Shown here: positions 1 through 9,498 of the stretch, piece after piece
Layout: every line of letters begins with the position of its first letter
How positions within the stretch are numbered: position 1 is the first letter of the stretch
From: Streptococcus halichoeri
Lineage (GTDB): Bacteria > Bacillota > Bacilli > Lactobacillales > Streptococcaceae
Assembly (NCBI RefSeq): GCF_009870755.1
Contig: NZ_WLZU01000001.1
Location: 62,001-126,000, forward strand
DNA: 64,000 bases
Direction: 5' to 3'
The notes under the pieces: model-generated
What the model saw: the letters and a program-made list of their open reading frames with translations, nothing else
What the model was told of the DNA's origin: nothing
Database searches by the model: none
Translations under genes and position numbers: made by a program

Positions 1-195
1 ATGAAAAAGCATCTGTTGATAAGAATCAATCATTTCATATTTATCTTTGTAGTGTGTGTAAAAGCTTGAACGACTGACACCGGCTGTTTTAGCTAATTCA
101 ATGGTGGTGATGTCATCAAAGCTTTCTTTGTTTAAAAGGAGAACCATTGCATCAAGTAGGGCTGTTTTTGTTGCTTCTTTTCGTTTATTTGTCAT
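1..195 (-). CDS. TetR/AcrR-family regulator, N-terminal part (runs off left edge)
   Basis: The 65 visible codons begin MTNKRKEATKTALLDAM and contain a helix-turn-helix of the TetR type (DDITTIELAKTAGVSRSSFY, then YTHYKDKYEMID). This is the DNA-binding domain; the ligand-binding half lies outside the window. Start is the ATG complementary to 193-195, with a modest purine-rich stretch before it. TetR proteins usually repress adjacent transport or stress genes; the target cannot be told because the divergent side (196-549) holds no gene. Confidence 0.75.
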   Translation of the reverse strand, partial: MTNKRKEATKTALLDAMVLLLNKESFDDITTIELAKTAGVSRSSFYTHYKDKYEMIDSYQQMLFH

Positions 196-549
196 AATTT
201 CTCTGTTACCATTTTTTAAAACACATTACGTTTATTTTTCTATTTTAGCACATTTTTATACACGGTGTCTATGTAATTGAATGGTTTTTAGAAAAATTAT
301 TTGAGTATTAGGTTATTTTTCTAAGAAATAAAGAAAAGTCAATACTTACTAAAACGGACAATATGTCTGAAAAAATCAAAATAAAAGCTGCTTCGCTCTT
401 TCCTAGGGCTACTTTTTTCGTGATTTATAATGTTGTGATAATGAGTGAGGCATGGTGAGAGAAGATGCGATGCTTGCTATTAGAGCTAGCTTATTTTTTA
501 TGGGATGCTAATGCATGAAGCTCAGCCAGTAGATAAAGGGTGTGATGGA
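196..549. other. Intergenic region, no gene seen
   Basis: AT-rich sequence between the TetR start and the 3' end of the DUF368 gene. It must hold the TetR promoter, but I see no convincing operator palindrome and no RNA gene. Confidence 0.5.
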
Positions 550-1392
550 TTATTTGTACTTTGCCTCAAGGCGACTCATCCAGAGGCCAAGCCAGATTCC
601 CAAAACAAAGAGAAGAAGAGCAAAGCACCAAGTCGCAAAACTACTGCCCTGGTAAGAGATGGATTCGGGGTTACCTGGGGTAGGGATTAAGATTAGTAGG
701 GTGCTTGAGAGGACAATGCCTAGGATAAAGTGATAGACGCGGGAATGATGGTGCTTGAGCGCGTGATCCATGGCTTTGGAAAAGGTAAGGATAGCGATGA
801 TACCACCCAAAGCTATGGGGAAGAAGGTTCCTAGGAGGTCAAAGGATTTAAAACCTTGGAGCATGGGACTATAGAGCCCAAGGATCAGTAAAAGGTTTGA
901 GGGACTAAGGCCAGGCACTAGGACACCAAGGGCAATAAGTATGCCAGCTAAAATGAAGCTAAAGAAGTTGGCTGAAAGGGTGCCAATGAAGTCATTGAGG
1001 TAGTAAAGAAAGAAGCCAGAAAGAAATAAGGTGCACCAGAACCAAAGGTGATCTTTAACATCGGGTTTAGCGTCTTTGGTGGCTTCTTTTAGTAAACTTG
1101 GCAGGGTGCCAATGATTGCTCCAGCGAAGCCCCAAAGAACGGGCACTTGAAAATGTTCTAGGAGGTACTCAACAGGATAGGAAAAAAGGGCAATTCCTAA
1201 GATGCCGCCAATCCCCACTGGTAAAAAGTATAAAATGTTGTCAATGAAGTGCATCCGCAAATGGGCTAAAAAGTTAATCAAACGCTCGTAGATGCCTAAA
1301 ACGGCAGCTAATACGCCACCTGAAACACCGGGCAAAATAAAGCCTAGGGCAATAATCATGCCTTTGATGATACGTGTAATAAATGATCTCAT
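550..1392 (-). CDS. DUF368 integral membrane protein (PopT-like)
   Basis: 280-residue polytopic membrane protein. The N-terminal signature IKGMIIALGFILPGVSGG and the second half VPGLSPSNLLLILGLY are the paired glycine/proline motifs of DUF368, one in each half, implying an inverted repeat fold. Some DUF368 proteins (PopT) act in recycling of undecaprenyl phosphate, flipping the lipid carrier back across the membrane for wall and teichoic acid synthesis; assigning that role here is inference from family. A strong ribosome site (AGGAGG) precedes the ATG. It stands alone, transcribed away from the isp-like gene. Confidence 0.85.
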   Translation of the reverse strand: MRSFITRIIKGMIIALGFILPGVSGGVLAAVLGIYERLINFLAHLRMHFIDNILYFLPVGIGGILGIALFSYPVEYLLEHFQVPVLWGFAGAIIGTLPSLLKEATKDAKPDVKDHLWFWCTLFLSGFFLYYLNDFIGTLSANFFSFILAGILIALGVLVPGLSPSNLLLILGLYSPMLQGFKSFDLLGTFFPIALGGIIAILTFSKAMDHALKHHHSRVYHFILGIVLSSTLLILIPTPGNPESISYQGSSFATWCFALLLFVLGIWLGLWMSRLEAKYK

Positions 1393-1815
1393 GTGGTCCT
1401 CCTAAAGTCTAGACTATTTCCATTGTATCATATGCTTGGACATCCAAAAGCTTACACACAAAAAAACATACCACAGAAAACTTAAGCTTAGCTATGACAA
1501 ATCTGACTGCTCGAAAAAGCTGATTATTTTTAAAAAAGAATGATAAAAAGAGATTTTAACGTGATGAGTGCTGATTTATAGATTCGCTTACTTTTTTATT
1601 CGAAAAATATTTGTTCTAGTAACGATTTTTTACCACACTTTTTAAAAATATAATAGATAACTGTCAATAAGTACAAGAATAGGGTTCCTAGGACCATTTT
1701 TTATTTCTTTAAAATACTTGATAAAGCAGATGGTAAAAGGGCTTAGCGTCTTTTGAATGATAGAAAAAATTGATAGACTTATAATAGGAAATAATATATA
1801 CTAGATAGGGAAAAA
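1393..1815. other. Divergent intergenic region between DUF368 and isp-like genes
   Basis: 423 bp of AT-rich DNA with no ORF of note. A TATAAT at 1780-1785 suits transcription of the isp-like gene, although no -35 at normal spacing is clear. The DUF368 promoter must lie in the left half. Confidence 0.5.
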
Positions 1816-3408
1816 ATGAAACTAACCGTAACCAAGGAGATAGAGATTAACGTTTTGAAAAAAGAGAGATATATTGCTTTATTCATGTTGTTGGTACTGC
1901 TGGCTTCAAGCATGCAAACGCTTAGTGTTGCTGCTCAGGAAGTGCAAACGCCGAGTGCTCAGACAGTTACAACTGCTTCCAAAGACCCAGAAATAGCTCC
2001 CAAAGAGGCTGGCCATACTGAGTCAGCTAGCCAGTCAGCCCAAGCGACACTACCTTCAGAGATTTTGTCCATGAATTCAGCAACTAACACAACAGCACCC
2101 ACTCAAACCAATTCAAGTAAAGACCTTCAAGAAGCATCAGAGGCATCACAAGCACCTGTAGCACCTAGTACTGCACCCGCAACTACTCCAAGTACCTCAA
2201 CTCCTTCGAGTAGTTCTAGTGCAAAGCCTTCAACCACCGTCCCTAGTGCCACAGAACCTAAGCCAAGTCCAGCACCAAACGTTGGTACTAAGCCAAACCA
2301 CGTAACACCTGTTCAACCTCAAGCACAGGTTCAAGCGCCTCTGCCTCAGTCCGCTAGCTCTGCTCCAGCAGCGCTTTTTGATGATAGTGACTTAGATATT
2401 ATGGAGCTGCCTTCGGCAATTGCTAGCGCTTCTTATGTTAAGCATTGGTCTGGTAAGGACGCTTACACTCATAATCTCCTGTCTCATCGTTATGGCATCA
2501 AAGCAGAGCAGTTAGATGGCTTTTTGCAATCAACTAAGATTGCCTATGATCAGAATCGGATTAATGGGAAGAAAATTCTAGAGTGGGAAAAGCTATCTGG
2601 ACTTGATGCGCGAGCAATTATTGCAATTGCAATGGCTGAAAGCTCACTGGGAACTGCCGGTGTTGCTACAGAACCAGGTGCTAATATGTTTGGTTTTGGT
2701 GCTTTTGACCATAATCCAAGCAATGCCAGAAATTTCAATGATGAAAAAGCTGTCATCAGAATGACACAAGAAACCATTATCCAAAACTACAATACTAGTT
2801 TTGCCCTACAAGATAAAAAAGCAAAGCTCTTAGCAATAGGACAGCTCAATGTTTCCTTAGAAGGCTCGGTTTACTTCACAGATGCGAGTGGAACCGGAAA
2901 AGCTCGGGCGAAAATTATGGAAAGTGTTGACGAGTGGATTGACCAACACGGCGGTACGCCTGAGATTCCTAAGGAGCTCTTATTGCAGTCTAGCGCCAGC
3001 CTAGCAGCTGTTCCTGTCGGCTATAAACTTGCTAAGACCAACCATGTCTTAGATTATGTGGCCGGAACTTACCCATGGGGACAATGTACCTGGTATGTTT
3101 ATAATCGGGCACAAGAGCTTGGTTACCGCTTTGGACCTTACATGGGAAATGGCGGTAGCTGGAAATATGCTGCTGGCTATGAAACGACTCATCAGCCTAA
3201 AGTTGGTTATGCCATTTCATTTAATCCAGGCCAAGCCGGCGCAGATCCAACCTTTGGTCATGTGGCTATCGTCGAAGACGTCAAAGAAGATGGTTCTATC
3301 CTTATTTCAGAGTCAAACTGTTTAGGCCTTGGAACGATTTCTTATCGGACCTTCACGGCCGGTCAAGCAGCTATGCTGACTTATGTAGTTGGCCAATCTA
3401 TAAACTAA
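1816..3408 (+). CDS. isp: Secreted CHAP-domain peptidoglycan hydrolase, Isp-like
   Basis: 530 residues. A signal peptide with its hydrophobic core at about residues 19-38 is followed by a long Ser/Thr/Pro/Ala-rich linker (about 40-180), a glucosaminidase/lysozyme-like domain (about 200-380; AIAMAESSLGT with the catalytic-type Glu, then NMFGFGAFD) and a C-terminal CHAP amidase/endopeptidase domain (about 415-530) with Cys424 in GQCTWYVYNR and His482 in FGHVAIVED. The product should be exported and cut peptidoglycan. In S. pyogenes isp, the immunogenic secreted protein gene, lies in the mga/emm region; here the neighbour is an M-like gene too, which supports the name. Ribosome site is weak (AGGGAAAAA). 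Confidence 0.8.
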   Translation: MKLTVTKEIEINVLKKERYIALFMLLVLLASSMQTLSVAAQEVQTPSAQTVTTASKDPEIAPKEAGHTESASQSAQATLPSEILSMNSATNTTAPTQTNSSKDLQEASEASQAPVAPSTAPATTPSTSTPSSSSSAKPSTTVPSATEPKPSPAPNVGTKPNHVTPVQPQAQVQAPLPQSASSAPAALFDDSDLDIMELPSAIASASYVKHWSGKDAYTHNLLSHRYGIKAEQLDGFLQSTKIAYDQNRINGKKILEWEKLSGLDARAIIAIAMAESSLGTAGVATEPGANMFGFGAFDHNPSNARNFNDEKAVIRMTQETIIQNYNTSFALQDKKAKLLAIGQLNVSLEGSVYFTDASGTGKARAKIMESVDEWIDQHGGTPEIPKELLLQSSASLAAVPVGYKLAKTNHVLDYVAGTYPWGQCTWYVYNRAQELGYRFGPYMGNGGSWKYAAGYETTHQPKVGYAISFNPGQAGADPTFGHVAIVEDVKEDGSILISESNCLGLGTISYRTFTAGQAAMLTYVVGQSIN

Positions 3409-3463
3409 CAAACCCTTGAGAGGGTATATCTAGAAGGTTCCCTTTTTGATTAGATGATATGAC

Positions 3464-3497
3464 AAAGCACATTCTCCACCTGAGGTGTGCTTTTTTA
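3464..3497 (+). terminator. Terminator after isp-like gene
   Basis: AAAGCACA pairs with TGTGCTTT around a short loop, followed by a T run. Confidence 0.75.
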
Positions 3498-3738
3498 TTA
3501 GATTCGATAGGTGGAAAAATGTTACTAAAAAAACAAACAAAAGTAGCCTTCCGATTAACGGGAAAACAACTTTGTTTGCTTTTTACATTTGAGGTCGGAC
3601 TATGGTCCTAGCCCCTTTTGGAGTTGAGAATGAGATGTTAGGGGTTGACAAAGCTGTCAAGCCTTTCATCACTAAGGATTTATTTTATGGAAAAGAGATG
3701 GAGTCTAGTCTGTGTAAATCTAGCTAGAAATGATGAGA

Positions 3739-5391
3739 CTAGTCTTCTTTGCGTTTAGTAGCAAGGACGCCAGCAGAAGCAATGATAGAGAGAGCTGCTA
3801 CGGAGAAGAATGGGTTGACTGTAGTTTCACCCGTTTGTGGCAAGTGCGCAGCAGTGTTTTGTGTTGCCGTGTGTGGAGTAGTAGGCGTTGCTGCGTTGCT
3901 AGCTTTGCCATGGTTAGCTTTTGGTGCCGCTGGATGAGCCTTACCTGGTTTTTCTGGAGTGCGTGGTGTGCTTGGCTTCACTTCTGGAACAGCCGGAGCT
4001 GGCTTGATTTCCGGTTTCTTCGGCGCGCTTGGTTTGTCAGTTTCTGGTACTTGCGGAGCTTGAGGTTTGGTTTCAGGCTGTTGAGGTTCAGCTGGTTTGT
4101 CCTCAGGTTTCATTTCCGGCACTTGAGGTGTTTCAGGAGTTTTTTCTTGCTCCTGCCGTTTCAGGGTGTCAAGCTGACCTTCAAGCGACTTGATCGAGGC
4201 ATCTTTTTCAGCGATTTTGCTTTGAATATCAACTAATTGTTTTTCAAGCTTCGCTTTTTCTTCTGCGCTGAGCTCAGTTTGGCTGTTCAGCTTCGCCTCA
4301 ATGTCAGCTTTTTGAGCTGTTAATTCTGCTACTTTAGCATCAGCCTCAGCTTTTTCAGCAGTCAGTTTATCAAGAGTAGCCTTGCTTTCATCAACTTTGG
4401 CTTGTAGTTGGTTAACTTCAGCTTTCTTAGAATCTAATTCGGATTGAAGTTTAGCTTTGTCTTCCGTATTAGCTTTTGTAGCAGCATCGAAACGTTGTTG
4501 AAGGTCATTTAAGTTTTTCTTTTCTTGTTCAAGACTAGCTTGCAAGTTTTGGTTTTGGCTAGTAGAGTCACTAATCTGCTTGTTGAGAGCGTTTACTTTT
4601 TCTTGACTAGCTTTTAAGTCAGCAGAAGTTTTTTGAGATTGAGCCTCTAAGTCCTTCATTTGAGCTTGAAGTTCTTGTTTGGACTTATTAGAATCAGCAA
4701 GCTGACTTGTCAGTTTTTCACTTTGTGCTTTTAGATTTTTGCTTGTTTCCTCAGCATTTTTAAGTTCTTGTGCTGTTTTTTCGAGATTAGATTTCAGGTT
4801 GGTAAGTTCGATTTTCTGTTGCTTATTTTCTCCAGTAAGTTTTGAAATATTTTCATCGTTTTCTTGTAACTGGGCTTCAAGTTCATCCCTATTTTCTCTC
4901 CACCTTTCTAAAATAGTTTGATAATTTTCGGCACGTCGCATTAATTCTTTAAAAAGAAGTTTTTCAAAACCTTCTGAATCCCAATCTCCATCTTGCTGTT
5001 CATCTTTAAATGCTATGGAGCTCAGTCCTGCTTGCTGTACAAGGGAATAAATTTTTCTTGCATTAGCCTGTTGTTCAGTGGTGATATTGAAGACCCTAAT
5101 TCCGAAGTCTGTGCCTCTATCATCTCCATATGCTCCAATAATTAAAGACATTAAATCATCAGTTCTAAGACTCTGAAGAATTTCTTCGATTTTGTTAGCC
5201 AGCTTAAAGCGCTCATCATCAAGAGTTGTCTTATTTATTGATGCTGCATTTGATAAATCAAAAAAAGATTTATCAAATGTTTGATCAGGTATAATTGTTT
5301 CCGCACTTACTCCGGTACTTGTCACCAAAACGCTTGCGCCTAGCATGAGTGATGCGAGGACCGCCTTTTTGCTCCAATGGTGCTTTGCCAT
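3739..5391 (-). CDS. M-like surface protein 1, LPQTG-anchored coiled coil
   Basis: 550 residues. Signal peptide 1-30 (MAKHHWSKKAVLASLMLGAS..., cut after GVSA) lacks the YSIRK-G/S motif usual in streptococcal M proteins. A unique N-terminal region (31-140) leads to a long alpha-helical coiled coil (about 140-410, heptads rich in Ala/Glu/Lys/Leu/Gln), a Pro-rich wall-spanning region (about 412-515) and a sortase signal: LPQTG at 517-521, hydrophobic stretch and KRKED tail. Family members bind host plasma proteins and resist phagocytosis; the ligand here is unknown. It is convergent with the isp-like gene. Ribosome site AAGGAGA; a (TA)16 tract lies 49 bp upstream of the ATG. The C-terminal half is nearly identical to M-like gene 2. 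Confidence 0.92.
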   Translation of the reverse strand: MAKHHWSKKAVLASLMLGASVLVTSTGVSAETIIPDQTFDKSFFDLSNAASINKTTLDDERFKLANKIEEILQSLRTDDLMSLIIGAYGDDRGTDFGIRVFNITTEQQANARKIYSLVQQAGLSSIAFKDEQQDGDWDSEGFEKLLFKELMRRAENYQTILERWRENRDELEAQLQENDENISKLTGENKQQKIELTNLKSNLEKTAQELKNAEETSKNLKAQSEKLTSQLADSNKSKQELQAQMKDLEAQSQKTSADLKASQEKVNALNKQISDSTSQNQNLQASLEQEKKNLNDLQQRFDAATKANTEDKAKLQSELDSKKAEVNQLQAKVDESKATLDKLTAEKAEADAKVAELTAQKADIEAKLNSQTELSAEEKAKLEKQLVDIQSKIAEKDASIKSLEGQLDTLKRQEQEKTPETPQVPEMKPEDKPAEPQQPETKPQAPQVPETDKPSAPKKPEIKPAPAVPEVKPSTPRTPEKPGKAHPAAPKANHGKASNAATPTTPHTATQNTAAHLPQTGETTVNPFFSVAALSIIASAGVLATKRKED

Positions 5392-5439
5392 ATTAATATA
5401 ATCTCCTTTTCATTTCTAAGCTTTTTACGGCAACCACCA

Positions 5440-5791
<352 letters not shown>

Positions 5792-6028
5792 ACTGTAGGG
5801 CGTAAGCTGATAATTAAAAAAACTGGAGCAATTACTCCATCTAAATGGGGCATTTTGCCCAGTATTATAGAAGAGTTGGAATTACCGGTCACGACTAAAA
5901 TTATCAGTTTGAATTTTGATTTTATTGATTACCAATCTGATTACTTATCCCAAGTGATTAAGGAATTGAGAGAAAAGCAATATCAAGAAGTTTTAAAGAC
6001 TATCTTAGGTAATGGCCAACCAGTATAA
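5792..6028 (+). pseudogene. 3' fragment of an unidentified gene
   Basis: An open frame without start codon ends at TAA 6026-6028. It encodes about 78 residues of normal composition (KLIIKKTGAITPSKWGILP ... EVLKTILGNGQPV). The frame is closed upstream by TAA at 5789-5791, so it looks like the C-terminal remainder of a decayed gene. I do not recognise the family. Confidence 0.4.
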
Positions 6029-6190
6029 AGCCTTGACCTCTGAAAAATGACCATTTATGACTTAAAAACAACCATTTAAGATTTAGGCGATTATAAAAGT
6101 AAAAGTATGTTAAACTAAAATTATCTAGCTTGATAGCAGTACTAAATTAAAGAGGCTTTTACTAGCTATTATCGTTTGTTTAAAATCAAC

Positions 6191-6229
6191 AAAAAAGCCT
6201 TTGAAATGTTGATTTCATAGGCTTTCTTT
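6191..6229. repeat. Left copy of the rpmG terminator region (att-like)
   Basis: Hairpin AAAGCCTTTGAAAT/ATTTCATAGGCTTT. Positions 6209-6229 are identical over 21 bp to 9470-9490, immediately beyond rpmG. A looser third copy lies at 6367-6392. Confidence 0.6.
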
Positions 6230-6318
6230 ATATAGGGGAACAAAGCTTCCCTCATCCCTTCCTTGCTGTGCTGCTTCAAGGCTCGGGCTTTTCATAGTCC
6301 GCTGGTCTATGAGACTAT

Positions 6319-6331
6319 TTAACTTCTGTGA
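6319..6331. repeat. 13-bp copy of the rpmG 3' end
   Basis: TTAACTTCTGTGA is identical to 9503-9515, the last codons of rpmG read on the plus strand. With the terminator copy to its left it forms a plausible left attachment site. Confidence 0.5.
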
Positions 6332-6445
6332 GCGTAATGTATGATTTAGTAACATTCATGATTGACAGAAACGTTGATTTTATGGGCTTTTTAACTTTTC
6401 AATTGTTGATGAAATTGGGTCTTTTTAGATGAACTCTGGCATGGC

Positions 6446-6607
6446 ATGACAGTTGCAACACTTACTAGCTATATTCGTCAGATGAAAGACAGCCCATACG
6501 CCTTCGGCATTAAAGGAACGCAAGGCAACGTCTTTATCCACTCGGAAGTCTTCGTTGCATGGTTTGACTATAAAATTGCCAACCAGTATTTTGCAAAGAT
6601 GGTGTAG
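6446..6607 (+). CDS. Small DNA-binding/excisionase-like protein, probably remnant
   Basis: 53 codons from ATG 6446; the frame is open further upstream (to about 6415), reading LDELWHGMTVATLTSYIRQM, so the visible ORF may be the end of a longer gene. The small size and position directly before a tyrosine integrase are typical of excisionases or phage-type helix-turn-helix proteins; the sequence alone does not prove it. No good ribosome site precedes the ATG. It may be a degraded partner of the integrase. Confidence 0.4.
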   Translation: MTVATLTSYIRQMKDSPYAFGIKGTQGNVFIHSEVFVAWFDYKIANQYFAKMV

Positions 6608-6691
6608 GAGGTACCTATGAGAGATAATGGTTCAAGAGTACTCATTATCAGTTCTTGGCGACCTGACCCTTAAAAATCTGGAAATGTTTTA

Positions 6692-8101
6692 GTGAAATTC
6701 GCTATGCGATTTACCCACCCTATTACAAAAAAATCTCACAAGAAATATCTTTCTACAGGAGCCAGCAAAGGGTGGTTTACCACTAAGGCAACACCGAGCA
6801 AAAAGTCACCTTCTGGAAAAGACCGTCTCTTGGTCAGTGATATTAAAAACTCACAATTGATTACACAAGTTACGCAAGAACTGAACAAATTAGTTGATGA
6901 TTATATCGCCGAGGCAACAGGCGTTAAGCCTAAGAAAACCAAGAGATTTCTCACTCTGGAAGAAGTCGCTAAACCTTTTGATGAAAATGGCAATCTCTAT
7001 GGTAAAGCCTTTAAAGCATGGCATGAGAGAGTCAATCCTGCCAATAATACCCTCAAAACGAGGGTCACTATCTACAATCGCTATATCAAGCCTAACTTTG
7101 ATACAAGAATGTCTATCACAAAATTTTCCTCTATGACAGATGAAATTCAACGTCTAATCGATAGTTCATCCATATCCATGGCTAGAAATTTACATATTTT
7201 CCTTAAAATGATTTTTGATTGGTCAGTCGAAAACGGACAGATAACTCTCGCACAAGACCCGATTGCCAATAACAAGGTTAAAAGGCGAGTTCTGACAAAA
7301 AGTGAGGAGCAGGACAAGAAGCGTGAAGATATAGCAGAGAAGTATCTAGAAGCAAGTGAGGTTAACTATGTTCTCTGTCTGATAGAGAGTTGGACTAACC
7401 GACCTGATAATCAACTTATCGCAGATGTGCTGAGAATGATTTTCTTAACAGGCATGCGACCAAGTGAGGTTTTGGGGTTGAATGAGGATATGCTTGACTT
7501 TGAGGAGAAGTGGATAAAGGTTCATTGGCAGAGGGCAAGTAAAAATAAATCAGATGAGGTTATGGAAGCTCTTAATCTTGATGAAAAGGAACGTTACCGA
7601 GCAGACCTTAAGACTAAGGAAAGTGTCCGTACGATTCCAATGAGCCCTGAGGTAGAGAAAATCTTGCGACACTACATTGACAGAAATAAGTTTCAAGCTC
7701 AATTCAATCCTACTTACCAAGACTTGGGATATCTCTTTACTAGAACCTATATCAGGGCAGGTAATCGGCAAGGTTCTCCGCTTTATCACAACGAGCTCTC
7801 ACAATTCCTGAGAGGTGGTTCTAGTCAGTCAGCAAAGTATAACAAGAAAGCAGGGAAGCCCTATAAGGACATTGACAGTTTCCTAGACTTTGGCAGACCG
7901 ATTCATGTCATCCCTCACATGTTCCGCCATAGCTTTATCTCTATTATGGCAAGTGAAGGCATTGACCTCCCCACCATTCGAGAATTTGTCGGACATTCAG
8001 AGGATTCCAAGGTGATTGAACGAGTCTATCTCCATGTGATTAAGAAGCAAAAAGACACCATGAGAGGAGCGGTTGAAAAACTAGAAAGGTTGATAACATA
8101 G
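6692..8101 (+). CDS. int: Tyrosine recombinase (integrase) of an rpmG-targeting element
   Basis: 469 residues from a GTG start. The N-terminal part (VKFAMRFTHPITKKSHKKYLST) matches the AP2-like arm-binding domain of ICE and phage integrases; a SAM-like core-binding domain covers about 100-200, and the catalytic domain carries the Arg in TGMRPSEV, Lys in KTKESVRTIP, H-x-x-R in HMFRHSFIS, His in VGHSE and a Tyr nucleophile in VYLHV. All catalytic residues are present, so it could be active. A TAA lies seven codons before the GTG (6671-6673) and no ribosome site is evident, so the extreme N terminus may have been lost. Only two cargo genes separate it from rpmG; no relaxase, coupling or replication gene accompanies it. 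Confidence 0.88.
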   Translation: MKFAMRFTHPITKKSHKKYLSTGASKGWFTTKATPSKKSPSGKDRLLVSDIKNSQLITQVTQELNKLVDDYIAEATGVKPKKTKRFLTLEEVAKPFDENGNLYGKAFKAWHERVNPANNTLKTRVTIYNRYIKPNFDTRMSITKFSSMTDEIQRLIDSSSISMARNLHIFLKMIFDWSVENGQITLAQDPIANNKVKRRVLTKSEEQDKKREDIAEKYLEASEVNYVLCLIESWTNRPDNQLIADVLRMIFLTGMRPSEVLGLNEDMLDFEEKWIKVHWQRASKNKSDEVMEALNLDEKERYRADLKTKESVRTIPMSPEVEKILRHYIDRNKFQAQFNPTYQDLGYLFTRTYIRAGNRQGSPLYHNELSQFLRGGSSQSAKYNKKAGKPYKDIDSFLDFGRPIHVIPHMFRHSFISIMASEGIDLPTIREFVGHSEDSKVIERVYLHVIKKQKDTMRGAVEKLERLIT

Positions 8102-8252
8102 ATACAAGAGGATGAGACAAAATACATTATTGAATGTCTAAAATTGCTGTTTTGCTGATGATGTAAAATATTTTGGTATTACAGCGAGATACTATGATAC
8201 AATGAAAATCAAAATAATTAGTAGTTCAATCATTTAAAGAGGAGTAAGAATT

Positions 8253-8888
8253 ATGAAGAATATTTATATGTATATTCAAGATACTATGGCTGATTGGGAA
8301 CACGGCTATTTAATGCATGCACTAAGCTTACAGGCTATGTTAGGAGAATCTAAAGTAAAATTACTAATGGTTTCTAAAGGGAAAAAGGCTATAAAAACTG
8401 CTGGAGGAATGACAATTATTCCAGATATTAATTTATATGATATAGATACTGCAAATACAGCTGCGCTGTTACTTATTGGAGGTGATAGTTGGTTGGATAA
8501 TGAGCAAGATGAGGTTTTAGAAGTAGCTTCTAAACTATTACAAGAAAATATCTTAGTTGGAGCTATTTGTGGAGCTACTTTGGGATTAGCTGAAAAAGGA
8601 ATTTTAGATAATAGATGTCATACAAGTAATGCTTCATTCTTTTTAAGCCAGATGAGTCAACATTATCAAGGGCAGGATTATTATAAGGATGAGGTTGCAG
8701 TGCAAGATGGAAAACTTATTACTGCCAGCTCAGCTGGCTCTTTAACATGGGCTAAGCTCATTGTCGAGGAGTTGGGTCTGTATTCAAAATCTACAGTAGA
8801 AGCATGGTTTAATTACTTTTCAACGGGGGATACTCATTATTATGGGGAGATGATGAACTCTTTAGAAAAAGATGCGTTAGGAAGTTAG
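8253..8888 (+). CDS. DJ-1/PfpI family protein (glutamine amidotransferase-like)
   Basis: 211 residues. The Rossmann-like fold of the DJ-1/PfpI superfamily is visible: an early strand MKNIYMYI, LLLIGGDSW (the glycine-rich strand end) and the nucleophile elbow VGAICGATLGLA with its Cys, followed by CHTSN. Members act as glyoxalases/deglycases, chaperones or peptidases; closest in type are short YdeA/YoaZ-like proteins of unknown substrate. Ribosome site GAGGAG precedes the ATG. One base separates it from the next gene, so both form a two-gene unit, probably cargo of the rpmG element. Confidence 0.82.
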   Translation: MKNIYMYIQDTMADWEHGYLMHALSLQAMLGESKVKLLMVSKGKKAIKTAGGMTIIPDINLYDIDTANTAALLLIGGDSWLDNEQDEVLEVASKLLQENILVGAICGATLGLAEKGILDNRCHTSNASFFLSQMSQHYQGQDYYKDEVAVQDGKLITASSAGSLTWAKLIVEELGLYSKSTVEAWFNYFSTGDTHYYGEMMNSLEKDALGS

Positions 8889-8889
8889 T

Positions 8890-9414
8890 ATGAAAAAGAT
8901 TATTCTCCTTCGCGGTGTAACACCAATAGGGACCAATAGAATTCCAAAAATGTCTTATCTAGTAGAAATTCTAACAGAAGTTGGTTTCTTAAATGTTCAA
9001 ACATATATCCAGAGTGGGAATATAATGTTAGAAACAGAGTTATCTGATGAAGAAATCATACAGTTAATTCATGATACAATTTTGGATAAAATAGGAGCTG
9101 ATTTATCAATAATTATCAAGGAAGCTAAGCAATTGGAGATTGCTATTCAAGAAAACCCATTTGATGACGCTTATGATAGTTCTCGTATTCATCTAGTTTT
9201 TACTAATGAACAGATTCCCGAAAGTATTCTAATAGAACTTAGTCGAGAGAATTTAGGAGATGAAGAGTTCTATGGTGGTCAGGAGTGTTGTTACCTATAT
9301 TTGCCACGTGACGCTCGGAAAAAACGTTTAAATACTAATTATCTTGAAAAGAAGTTTGGAATTCGTATGACTATGCGAAAGTTGAGTGTAGTAAACCGAC
9401 TTGCAAAGTTTTAA
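8890..9414 (+). CDS. DUF1697 family protein
   Basis: 174 residues. The opening KIILLRGVTPIGTNRIPKM followed by VQTYIQSGNIMLET is the diagnostic N-terminal pattern of DUF1697 (usual form LLRGINVGG...KM, then SGNV), and the tail LNTNYLEKKFGIRMTMRK is its conserved end. Length is normal. Function is unknown for the family. It follows the DJ-1-like gene by one base and ends just before two 11-bp tandem repeats and the rpmG terminator, placing it at the right edge of the element. Confidence 0.85.
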   Translation: MKKIILLRGVTPIGTNRIPKMSYLVEILTEVGFLNVQTYIQSGNIMLETELSDEEIIQLIHDTILDKIGADLSIIIKEAKQLEIAIQENPFDDAYDSSRIHLVFTNEQIPESILIELSRENLGDEEFYGGQECCYLYLPRDARKKRLNTNYLEKKFGIRMTMRKLSVVNRLAKF

Positions 9415-9434
9415 TCAGACAAAAATCAGACAAA
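9413..9434. repeat. Two tandem 11-bp repeats, possible integrase arm sites
   Basis: AATCAGACAAA occurs twice head to tail with no spacer, overlapping the stop of the DUF1697 gene and about 35 bp from the att-like repeat. Iterated direct repeats near element ends are typical arm-type integrase sites. Confidence 0.5.
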
Positions 9435-9454
9435 ATCGCATTTTAAGCAACAGA

Positions 9455-9490
9455 AAAAGCCTAGAAACATTGATTTCATAGGCTTTCTTT
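9455..9490 (-). terminator. rpmG terminator / right att-like repeat
   Basis: On the minus strand AAAGCCTATGAAAT and TTTCTAGGCTTTT form a stem followed by T residues. Positions 9470-9490 are the right partner of the 21-bp repeat at 6209-6229. Confidence 0.65.
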
Positions 9491-9498
9491 GTGTCGTC

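Noticed and set aside
1590-1610. TATTCGAAAAAT as a minus-strand CIN box for the DUF368 gene
   Set aside because: About 200 bp from the start codon and without supporting promoter context; probably chance.
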